A stretch of 12,454 bases of DNA. Source: an uncultured Atopobiaceae bacterium (GTDB lineage Bacteria; Actinomycetota; Coriobacteriia; Coriobacteriales; Atopobiaceae). Made by a program: the position numbers and the translations under genes. The stretch is from NCBI GenBank assembly GCA_947581665.1, contig CANPVI010000027.1, positions 1 through 12,454 of the forward strand, in the 5' to 3' direction. Shown one piece after another: positions 6,006-11,758 of this stretch (position 1 is the first letter of the stretch; each line of letters begins with the position of its first letter). The notes below the pieces were generated by a model. It made no database searches. It saw nothing but the letters and a program-made list of their open reading frames with translations, and was not told the DNA's origin.

Positions 6006-6878
6006 TTAATTCCAGCCCTTGCCGTCGGAGCCGAAGAGGCAGATCTTCTCCTTGGTCTTGGCGATCATCGCGTCGTAGCCGGGCTTGAGGAGCTTGCGCG
6101 GGTCGAAGCCCTTGCCCTCGTGGATCTTGCCGGCCTTCACGTACTCCTCGGTGGCGTCGGCGAAGACGAGCTGGAGCTCGGTGTTCACGTTGATCTTGGC
6201 AACGCCGAGGTCGACGGCCTTCTTGATCTGGTCGTCGGGGATGCCGGTGCCGCCGTGGAGGACGAGCGGGAGGTCGCCGGTCTTGGCCTTGATGGCCGCG
6301 AGCGCGTCGAACTGAAGGCCAGGCCAGTTCTCGGGATACACGCCGTGGATGTTGCCGATGCCCGCCGCGAGGAAGTCCACGCCGCACTCGGCGATGGCCG
6401 CGCACTCGTCGGGGTCGGCGACTTCGCCCATGCCCACGACGCCATCTTCCTCGCCGCCGATGGAGCCGACCTCGCACTCGATGGAGATGCCCTTGTCGTG
6501 GGCGCGCTTCACGAGGTCCTTGGTGTTCTTGAGGTTGATCTCGAAGCTCTCCTCGTGGGAGCCGTCGTACATGATCGAGGTGAAGCCGGCGTCGATGCAC
6601 TCGAGGCAGGCCTCGTAGGTGCCATGGTCGAGGTGGAGCGCGACGGGGATGGTGAGGTCGAGCGCCTTGTACATGGCGTTCACGAGCTTCTTCACGGTCT
6701 TGTAGCCGGTCTGGTACTTCGCGGCGCCCATGGAGGACTGGATGATGAGGGGCGACTGGGTCTCCTCGGCCGCGACCATGATGGCATGGCACCACTCGAG
6801 GTTGTTGGTGTTGAAGGCACCGATGGCATAGTGGCCGGCGACGGCCTTGTCGAGCATGGCTTTGGCGTTAACGAGCAT
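6006..6878 (-). CDS. fba: Class II fructose-bisphosphate aldolase
   Basis: 290 residues, a zinc-dependent TIM-barrel aldolase of the class IIB type (the shorter B. subtilis FbaA/tagatose-bisphosphate aldolase group). It cleaves fructose-1,6-bisphosphate to glyceraldehyde-3-phosphate and dihydroxyacetone phosphate in glycolysis and does the reverse in gluconeogenesis. Visible signatures: GAFNTNNLEW (20-29); LHLDHG with catalytic Asp84 and zinc ligand His85; CEVGSIGGEEDGV (135-147); GNIHGVYP with His178; LHGGTGIP with His208; KINVNTELQ (228-236); FDPRKLLKPG (258-267). The start is ATG 6878, with GGAGG five bases upstream and MLVNAKAMLDKA as the expected N-terminus; the frame is open further upstream, but that part is non-homologous. 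A tagatose-bisphosphate aldolase role is possible, since the subgroup overlaps in specificity. The neighbouring kinase fits a sugar-catabolic context. Confidence 0.95.
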   Translation of the reverse strand: MLVNAKAMLDKAVAGHYAIGAFNTNNLEWCHAIMVAAEETQSPLIIQSSMGAAKYQTGYKTVKKLVNAMYKALDLTIPVALHLDHGTYEACLECIDAGFTSIMYDGSHEESFEINLKNTKDLVKRAHDKGISIECEVGSIGGEEDGVVGMGEVADPDECAAIAECGVDFLAAGIGNIHGVYPENWPGLQFDALAAIKAKTGDLPLVLHGGTGIPDDQIKKAVDLGVAKINVNTELQLVFADATEEYVKAGKIHEGKGFDPRKLLKPGYDAMIAKTKEKICLFGSDGKGWN

Positions 6879-6883
6879 GGAGA

Positions 6884-6888
6884 CCTCC
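6884..6888 (-). promoter_or_regulatory. Shine-Dalgarno of fba
   Basis: On the minus strand GGAGG lies five bases before the ATG at 6878. It settles the start codon, since the same frame remains open far upstream. Confidence 0.75.
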
Positions 6889-6953
6889 GCTTTCCTTGAA
6901 CGGGCTTCCTCGTCGCTCCCCCACCCTGGGGTGCGTGCGGTCTGAACACATTG

Positions 6954-6962
6954 AGTATGCCA
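6954..6962 (-). promoter_or_regulatory. Candidate extended -10 promoter element for fba
   Basis: On the minus strand the sequence reads TGGCATACT: an extended -10 (TG-n) followed by CATACT, which matches TATAAT at 4 of 6 positions. I find no good -35 hexamer at 16-18 nt spacing. It would give an fba leader of roughly 70 nt. Between it and fba lies a small palindrome, CACCCTGGGGTG (6922-6933), that could be an operator. The 137-nt gap between gatD and fba has no other visible feature and no intrinsic terminator for gatD. Confidence 0.35.
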
Positions 6963-7015
6963 CGTTGCCCGTCCACTCGGGGCGTGAGCGAAGACGATCG
7001 GCCGGCGCGAGGATG

Positions 7016-7762
7016 CTATTCCCTCTCCTCGCCGCGCATGAGGCGTTCGTACATCACGGAGTTCGCGGCGAGCTCCACCGAATCGTCGAGGGGCTCGAGC
7101 TCGGCCGTGCCATGGCGATGCTCGAGGGCGCGCGCGAGCACCCAATCGGCCACGCCGGGGTTCTTCGGGAGAAGCGGACCGTGGATGTAGGTGCCGAGTA
7201 TGGTGCCCGAGATCGCGCCCTCCTCGCCGGTCTTGTCGTCGTTGCCGTGCCCGAAGGCCACCGTGCCGAGGGGCTTCACCCCGGCTCCGAGATGCGTGCG
7301 GCCGCCGTGGTTCTCGTAGCCCACGATCGGATGCGCGCAGATCTCGCTTTGGATGGCGATGTTGCCGATGAGGCGCGGCGAGCCACGGTCGGTGGTGAGG
7401 TCGATGAGGCCGAGTCCCTCGAGCGTCTCCTCGCCCATCGCGTAGGAATGGCCGAGGAGTTGGTAGCCACCGCAGACGGCCAAGAGGGCACCGCCGTCGC
7501 CCGCGAAGGCCTTGAGCTCGGCCTTTTGGGCGAGGAGGCGCTCGCAGACGATGCGCTGCTCGCGGTCGGAGCCACCACCGATGAAGACGAGGTCGAAGTC
7601 CGCGAAATGGGGGCGCTCCGTGAGCGACACCTCCTGGACGCGCGCCTCGATGCCACGCCATTCGAGCCGTTTGGCGAGCGTGAGGATGTTGCCGCCGTCG
7701 CCGTAGAGGTTGAGCGCCTCGGGGAAGAGGTGGCAGATGGAAAGCGACTTCGCCGCGCTCAT
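7016..7762 (-). CDS. gatD: GatD, glutaminase subunit of lipid II isoglutaminyl synthase
   Basis: 248 residues, a CobB/CobQ-like class I glutamine amidotransferase. GatD releases ammonia from glutamine for its partner MurT, which amidates the D-glutamate of the lipid II stem peptide to D-isoglutamine. The family start is ICHLFPEALNLYGDGGN (9-25). GGGSDREQ is at 62-69. The nucleophile elbow AVCGGYQLLG contains Cys97, and TYIHGPLLPKNP contains catalytic His194; these correspond to Cys94 and His189 of S. aureus GatD. No third catalytic acid is expected in GatD itself, because MurT supplies it in the known complex. The ATG overlaps the murT stop (ATGA on the minus strand, 7762-7759), so the subunits are translationally coupled. 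Cobyric acid synthase is the superficial alternative, but its length, partner and N-terminus exclude it. Confidence 0.95.
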   Translation of the reverse strand: MSAAKSLSICHLFPEALNLYGDGGNILTLAKRLEWRGIEARVQEVSLTERPHFADFDLVFIGGGSDREQRIVCERLLAQKAELKAFAGDGGALLAVCGGYQLLGHSYAMGEETLEGLGLIDLTTDRGSPRLIGNIAIQSEICAHPIVGYENHGGRTHLGAGVKPLGTVAFGHGNDDKTGEEGAISGTILGTYIHGPLLPKNPGVADWVLARALEHRHGTAELEPLDDSVELAANSVMYERLMRGEERE

Positions 7763-9129
7763 AGGGCCTCGGCCTCCCGGTCGAGCTCGGCCTTCGCGGG
7801 CCAGAGCGCGCTGTAGTTGCAGAGCGCGTAGAGCGGATCGGCCTCGCCCTCGGCGTCTGGCTCCCCCGCCTCGAGCGCGCGAATGGCCTCGGCCACCGTG
7901 CGGGCGATCGGCGCGTCCATGCCGGCGTACTTCATGCGCACCTGCACGTCGTGGGCCCGGTGGCCACCCGCCACCACGCGAAGCCGTCCCGCCCGCGCCT
8001 CCTCGGCGAGGCGCTCGAAGTCCACATCCCAAATCCAGGAGATGTCCTTGCCGTCGTTGTAGTCGTCGTTGATCACGAAAAACGCCGCCTTGGGACGCTC
8101 ATCGGCGAGCATGAGCGAGATGTTCTGGTTGAAGCCGGTGGGGTTCTTCGCGAGGTTGAGCACGATCTCGCGATTTGCGAGGCGATAGTGCTGGAGGCGG
8201 CCGTTCTTCGGATCGTAGCCCGCGAGCGCGCGCGAGAAGGCCTCGGCGGGCACGCCCATGAGCGTCGCCGCGGCGAAGGCGCCGAGGAGGTTGTAGACCA
8301 TGTACATGCCGCCGAAGCCGGCTTCCACCTTCGCAAGGTGCGCGCCCTGGCCATCGAGGACCTCGAAGGCCACGCCCGCGCTCGTCACGCTGATGCCCCT
8401 CGCGCGAAAATCCAGCGCGGGCCGTGCGAAATCGCAGGCGGGACAGCTGAAATCGCCGAGCTGCGCGTAGGCGCGCCACGCATAGCCGAGCTCCGCCCCG
8501 CACACTTGGCAGAAGCGCGCCTCGGGCACGCGGTCGGGCGGAGGCGGGAGCGTCTCATCGATGCCGAAGGCGACGACCTTCGTGCCGTGGTGGGCGGCGC
8601 GCCTCGCCACGCCCATGGAGAGCGGATCGTCGCCGCAGACGATGAGCCCCGTCGAGGGAGAGGCCGCGAGCGCCTCCACGAGGCAATCCTGGACGTGGTC
8701 GATCTCGCCCGCGCGGTCGAGTTGGTCGCGGAAGAGGTTCAAGAGCACGAGCCAACGCGGCTCGAGCTGCGGCAGCACGTGCACGCAGGAGAGCTCGTCG
8801 GCCTCCATCACCGCCCAGTCGGCGCCCTTGTCGAAGAGCATCGCGCTCGTGATGCCGGCGAGCATGTTCGCCCCGCGCCAGTTGCAGTCCACGGAAAGGC
8901 CCGCCTCCTGCGCGGCGCGTGCGAGGACGTTCGTGGTCGTGGTCTTGCCGTTCGTGCCGCACACGACGACCGCACCCTTCGAAAGCGAGGTGCGAAGGCT
9001 CGCCAGGAGCCTCGGGTCGAGCGCAAGCGCCACGCGCCCGGGAAGTTGCGAGGCGTTGCGCCCTACAAGGCGAAGGAGCCGGCTCGTGGCGCGACCGGCG
9101 CGGCGGGAGATGGCGGCTCTCAGACCCAC
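7759..9129 (-). CDS. murT: MurT, Mur-ligase subunit of lipid II isoglutaminyl synthase
   Basis: 456 residues. The N-terminal helix and LPGRVALALDP (29-39) match MurT. The ATP P-loop is GTNGKTTTT (58-66). A Cys4 zinc ribbon is inserted in the middle domain: CQVC at 207-210 and CPAC at 229-232. YDPKNGRLQHY (305-315) and AKNPTGFNQNIS (327-338) are typical Mur/MurT segments. The C-terminal DUF1727 domain begins near 345 with INDDYNDGKDISWIWDVDFE. MurT activates the D-Glu carboxylate of lipid II with ATP and adds ammonia from GatD, at the cytoplasmic face of the membrane. The GTG start lies three bases after the TAG stop of the Asp23 gene, with no recognisable SD, so reinitiation after Asp23 translation is likely. 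The Zn ribbon and DUF1727 separate it from MurC-F. Confidence 0.95.
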   Translation of the reverse strand: MGLRAAISRRAGRATSRLLRLVGRNASQLPGRVALALDPRLLASLRTSLSKGAVVVCGTNGKTTTTNVLARAAQEAGLSVDCNWRGANMLAGITSAMLFDKGADWAVMEADELSCVHVLPQLEPRWLVLLNLFRDQLDRAGEIDHVQDCLVEALAASPSTGLIVCGDDPLSMGVARRAAHHGTKVVAFGIDETLPPPPDRVPEARFCQVCGAELGYAWRAYAQLGDFSCPACDFARPALDFRARGISVTSAGVAFEVLDGQGAHLAKVEAGFGGMYMVYNLLGAFAAATLMGVPAEAFSRALAGYDPKNGRLQHYRLANREIVLNLAKNPTGFNQNISLMLADERPKAAFFVINDDYNDGKDISWIWDVDFERLAEEARAGRLRVVAGGHRAHDVQVRMKYAGMDAPIARTVAEAIRALEAGEPDAEGEADPLYALCNYSALWPAKAELDREAEAL

Positions 9130-9132
9130 GGG

Positions 9133-9597
9133 CTAGAACGCGTCCGCCTGGGACGGCTCGTCCTCCACCTTCACCACGTCCTCGATGCGCAGGTTCACGC
9201 CCGAGACGACGAGCCCCGTCATGCGTGCGAGCTCGGCGATCACGGCGTCGCGCACGTGCTCGAACACGGTGGGGGCGAAGTAGCCGTACTCCATGATGAT
9301 GGAGATGTTGAGCCTCACCGAGCTGTCCGGCATCACCTCCACGCCCACGCCCTTCGTGGGGGCGTTTCCGGTGAAGGTCTCCTGGAGGCGGTTGTAGAAC
9401 CCGCCCTTCATGCCCACGACGCCTTCCACGCCCACGCAGGCGGTGGCCACGATCTTCTCGATCACGCCGTTCGAGAAGGTGAGGGAATCCTCGGTCTCGA
9501 TCACGCCCGAGGCGCTGTCCTCGAAGCCCGCGACGATGCCGTCGTCCGGGGTCTCGCCGATGGCGACGATATCGGGGTTCTCGTAGGTGTCAGGCAT
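9133..9597 (-). CDS. Asp23/Gls24 family envelope stress response protein
   Basis: 154 residues, soluble, with no signal peptide or membrane segment. The Asp23 core runs from about 38 to 140: LTFSNGVIEKIVATACVGVEGVVGM, then GVGVEVMPDSSVRLNISIIMEYG, then VFEHVRDAVIAELARMTGLVVSGVNLRIEDV. In S. aureus, Asp23 is an abundant protein tethered to the membrane by AmaP and linked to cell-wall stress. Here the AmaP and DUF2273 genes lie directly upstream in the same operon, as in Firmicutes. The first 35 or so residues are acidic and probably disordered. The ATG is preceded by a purine-rich GAGGAAGGA. The stop is 3 bp from the murT start, which makes lipid II amidation a likely co-regulated partner (inference). 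Confidence 0.92.
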   Translation of the reverse strand: MPDTYENPDIVAIGETPDDGIVAGFEDSASGVIETEDSLTFSNGVIEKIVATACVGVEGVVGMKGGFYNRLQETFTGNAPTKGVGVEVMPDSSVRLNISIIMEYGYFAPTVFEHVRDAVIAELARMTGLVVSGVNLRIEDVVKVEDEPSQADAF

Positions 9598-9633
9598 GGA
9601 GGATCCTTCCTCGCGCGGGACGCGCGCGCCGCG

Positions 9634-10038
9634 CTAGTGACGGGGATAGCTCGAATCCGAGGAGCGGATGAGGTTCATGAGCGCGCGGACGATCTTCGGA
9701 TCCCCGTCGAGGTATTGGCCGAACGCCACGCCGATGAGCACGAGGAACGCGATGAAGAGCGTCTGCCAGAAGCCGAGGATGAAGATGAGGATCGCCGCAA
9801 GGAAGCCGATGAATCCCCAGAGTATGGCGTTGCCGTGTCCCGGGAAGACGCCCTCCGCGAAGGCGGTCGCCCGCTCGCGCGCCCCGTCGACCGCAGCGCG
9901 CGCCTGGCGCCCTCCTCGGCCGAAGTCCTCGCTCGTGAAGGTGCGCCGACGGGCTCTCGGAAAAGCTCCGCCGGGGGCGGATGCGTCGTCGGCGACGTTG
10001 ACGCTCACCTTGACCTCGGGCCGCTCATCGATGGGCAT
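9634..10038 (-). CDS. DUF2273-type small membrane protein of the Asp23 cluster
   Basis: 134 residues. The C-terminal half has two closely spaced membrane segments (about 70-88 and 91-108) with GFIGFLAAILIFILGFWQT and an ending GQYLDGDP, the pattern of DUF2273 proteins found between amaP and asp23 genes. Those are usually about 60-80 residues. This one carries an extra hydrophilic N-terminal arm of about 65 residues, Arg- and Ala-rich (RARRR at 29-32; GGRQARAAVDGARERA at 42-57). Its role is unknown, presumably part of a membrane-bound Asp23 complex. The ATG is preceded by GAGGTG, which begins just at the amaP stop; amaP ends 8 nt upstream. A shorter protein from an internal start is possible but no better SD is visible. 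Confidence 0.85.
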   Translation of the reverse strand: MPIDERPEVKVSVNVADDASAPGGAFPRARRRTFTSEDFGRGGRQARAAVDGARERATAFAEGVFPGHGNAILWGFIGFLAAILIFILGFWQTLFIAFLVLIGVAFGQYLDGDPKIVRALMNLIRSSDSSYPRH

Positions 10039-10046
10039 CGCTCACC

Positions 10047-10784
10047 TCACACTCCCGCCTCGTCGCCATCCCAGCCGGCGATCGGCGTGGGCTCCACGCG
10101 CACGGTGGGCTCGGACGGGCCCGTCTCGATGCCGAAGTCCGGGGCACCCACCGCAAGATCGCCGAGGTCGTGGCGGATCTCGCGATTGGCGCGATGGGTT
10201 GCGCTCGGCACGTAGCTCACGCCGTTGCCGGAGCGCGTGGGCGCAACCGGCGCACCGGGCCCGATATCGCCCGTCGAGCGCGGCTCCACGAAGCGGATGG
10301 TGATGTCCTTCAGCGCGGGCCCCGTGAGGCGCGTGAGGCCCTCGCGCAGGCGCTCGTTCAGCTTCTGGGCCTCCACCTGCACATTCACCGACTGGTAGGG
10401 CTGCACGGACACGCGCACGTCCACCTCGTCCTTGCGATGCACCTTCACCACGACCTTGGTGACGACGCAGGTACCGTCCTGCTCGGCGAGGTAGGTGGCC
10501 TGCGAGGCGATCGCCGAGCGCGCGATCGTCACCTTCGCGCCGTCACCGGAGAGCACCTCCACATCGTGGTGGCGCCGCATGGTGCAGCCGCGAATGAAGA
10601 GCCCGAGAAAACCGAGGACGAGGAAGAGCAGGCAGAGCTCCACCACGAAGAGGTACCACTCGATGGCGAAGAAGCTCGAGAAGAGCGTGGTCCACGGACC
10701 GATCCACGGCAGCGCGAGCACCGCGAGCACGACGATGCCCACCAGCGAGAAGACGATGAGGCAGAAACGCTTGAAGCTCTCCAC
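10047..10784 (-). CDS. amaP: AmaP, alkaline shock response membrane anchor protein
   Basis: 245 residues. Two N-terminal membrane helices (about 7-27 and 42-66) are followed by RGCTMRR, then a cytoplasmic domain at about 84-167 (VTIARSAIASQATYLAEQ, VTKVVVKVHRKDEVDVRVSV, EAQKLNERLREGLTRLTG) resembling the Asp23 fold. This is the arrangement of AmaP, which tethers Asp23 to the membrane in S. aureus. A Pro/Gly/Glu-rich tail from about 168 makes it longer than the usual 180-200 residues. The start is GTG, with a purine-rich AGGGGAGG just upstream. It is second in the minus-strand operon after yebC (42-nt gap) and ends 8 nt before the DUF2273 gene. Confidence 0.88.
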   Translation of the reverse strand: MESFKRFCLIVFSLVGIVVLAVLALPWIGPWTTLFSSFFAIEWYLFVVELCLLFLVLGFLGLFIRGCTMRRHHDVEVLSGDGAKVTIARSAIASQATYLAEQDGTCVVTKVVVKVHRKDEVDVRVSVQPYQSVNVQVEAQKLNERLREGLTRLTGPALKDITIRFVEPRSTGDIGPGAPVAPTRSGNGVSYVPSATHRANREIRHDLGDLAVGAPDFGIETGPSEPTVRVEPTPIAGWDGDEAGV

Positions 10785-10826
10785 GATCCTCCCCTCGCTC
10801 GAGCCTTACCCCCTCGCGCGAGCGCG

Positions 10827-11588
10827 CTACTCCTCGTCGAGCGCCGCCAGGACCTCGTCGGTGATGTCCATGGTGGTGTAGACGTTCTGCACGTCCTCGA
10901 GATCCTCGAGGCGATCGACGAGACGCTCCACCTTCTTGGCGTCGGAGGCGGACACCTCCACGGGGGTGGTGGCCTCCATCACGAGCTCGGAGCCCTTCAC
11001 CTCGACGCCTTGCTCGGCGAGCCCCTTCACCACGCTGCCGAGGCTCTGCATGGAGGTCCAGATGGTCCACACGTCGCCATCGTCCGCGTAGTCGTCGCCA
11101 CCGGCCTCGGCCACGGCCATCATGAGCTCGTCCTCGTCCGGCATCTTCTCCTTCTCCACGGCGATGCGCCCCTTGCGCTCGAACTGGAACGCCACGGAAC
11201 CGCCGGTGCCGAGATTGCCGCCGGAGTGCGCGAAGGCGCTGCGCACGTCGGCCGCGGTGCGATTGCGGTTGTCGGTGAGGCACTCCACGTAGAAGGCCAC
11301 GCCGGCCGGGCCATAGCCCTCGTAGGAGATCTCCTCGTAGTTCGCGGCGTCGGAACCGGCGCCGAAGGCCTTGTCGATGGCCGCCTTGATGCGCGCGTTC
11401 GGCATGGATTCGAGGCGCGCCTTCGCCACGGCGGAGGCGAGGCCGGCGTTGTTGTCGGGATTGGGATCGCCGCCGAGCTTCGCGGCGACGGTGATGTTGC
11501 GGGAGAGCTTGGAGAAGAGCGACGAGCGCTTGGCGTCTTGGGCGGCCTTGCGGTGCTTGGTGGTGGCCCACTTTGAATGTCCGGACAT
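10827..11588 (-). CDS. yebC: YebC/PmpR (TACO1) family protein
   Basis: 253 residues with the invariant family N-terminus MSGHSKWATTKHRKAAQDAK, which fixes ATG 11588; AGGAG stands four bases upstream. Further signatures: LFSKLSRNITVAAKLGG (24-40), NARIKAAIDKAFG (64-76), YEGYGPAGVA (89-98), DNRNRTAADVRSAFAHSGG (106-124), and an acidic C-terminus. The family has been described as transcriptional regulators and, more recently, as ribosome-associated factors that relieve stalling at proline stretches; sequence alone does not decide. It is the first gene of the minus-strand cluster, 42 nt before amaP. In many bacteria yebC sits beside ruvC, so this placement with an envelope module is a little unusual. 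The frame stays open upstream to about 11717, but that part has no homology to the family. Confidence 0.96.
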   Translation of the reverse strand: MSGHSKWATTKHRKAAQDAKRSSLFSKLSRNITVAAKLGGDPNPDNNAGLASAVAKARLESMPNARIKAAIDKAFGAGSDAANYEEISYEGYGPAGVAFYVECLTDNRNRTAADVRSAFAHSGGNLGTGGSVAFQFERKGRIAVEKEKMPDEDELMMAVAEAGGDDYADDGDVWTIWTSMQSLGSVVKGLAEQGVEVKGSELVMEATTPVEVSASDAKKVERLVDRLEDLEDVQNVYTTMDITDEVLAALDEE

Positions 11589-11705
11589 GAAACTCCTCGG
11601 TTGATCGACACAGTTCGAAAACAAGCGTACCACGCCGGGCGCGCAATCGCCGAGGCCGGTGCGCCAATGGAGGAAACGACCTCGTGCTCCCCGCGGGAAC
11701 TGGGT

Positions 11706-11728
11706 AGGTCTTGCCATGGCGGGGACCT
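11706..11728 (+). repeat. Imperfect inverted repeat upstream of the antiporter gene
   Basis: AGGTC (11706-11710) pairs with GACCT (11724-11728). Two G:T pairs follow inward and then GCC/GGC around AT, with one extra G on the right arm. It ends 30 nt before the antiporter start. It could be an operator or a leader hairpin; there is no T-run, so it is not a terminator. Confidence 0.4.
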
Positions 11729-11745
11729 CACAAGATGGCAGCGGC

Positions 11746-11752
11746 GAGGGGG
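11746..11752 (+). promoter_or_regulatory. Shine-Dalgarno of the antiporter gene
   Basis: GAGGGGG ends six bases before GTG 11759 and is the reason this GTG is chosen as the start. The first residues after it (MTETFFSLAVICAITFL) begin a membrane helix, as expected for the family. Confidence 0.65.
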
Positions 11753-11758
11753 TGTGGC

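Larger units (their letters stand above)
11589..11758. other. Divergent intergenic region between yebC and the antiporter gene
   Basis: This 170-nt region should hold promoters for both directions. For yebC the best I see on the minus strand is TGGTACGCT (11624-11632), an extended -10-like match (3 of 6 in the hexamer) without a good -35. I find no convincing plus-strand promoter. The region is less GC-rich near yebC (GTTCGAAAACAAGCG). It also contains an imperfect inverted repeat at 11706-11728. Confidence 0.5.

Noticed and set aside
5991..6899. A 302-codon plus-strand frame opposite fba
   Set aside because: It mirrors the aldolase gene. Repetitive Val/Leu/Glu/Asp/Gly composition is typical of the antisense frame of a GC-rich gene.
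7951..10215. A 754-codon plus-strand open frame covering murT, asp23 and the DUF2273 gene
   Set aside because: It is antisense to well-recognised genes, rich in His/Arg/Glu/Ala with no family motif, and arises from the extreme third-position GC bias. The conserved catalytic motifs all lie on the minus strand.
10170..11576. A 468-codon plus-strand open frame antisense to amaP and yebC
   Set aside because: Composition is His/Leu/Gly/Glu-rich shadow sequence. yebC on the other strand carries an unmistakable family signature over its whole length.
11589..11717. N-terminal extension of yebC
   Set aside because: The family invariably begins MSGHSKW, and a good SD precedes that ATG. The upstream codons are non-homologous.
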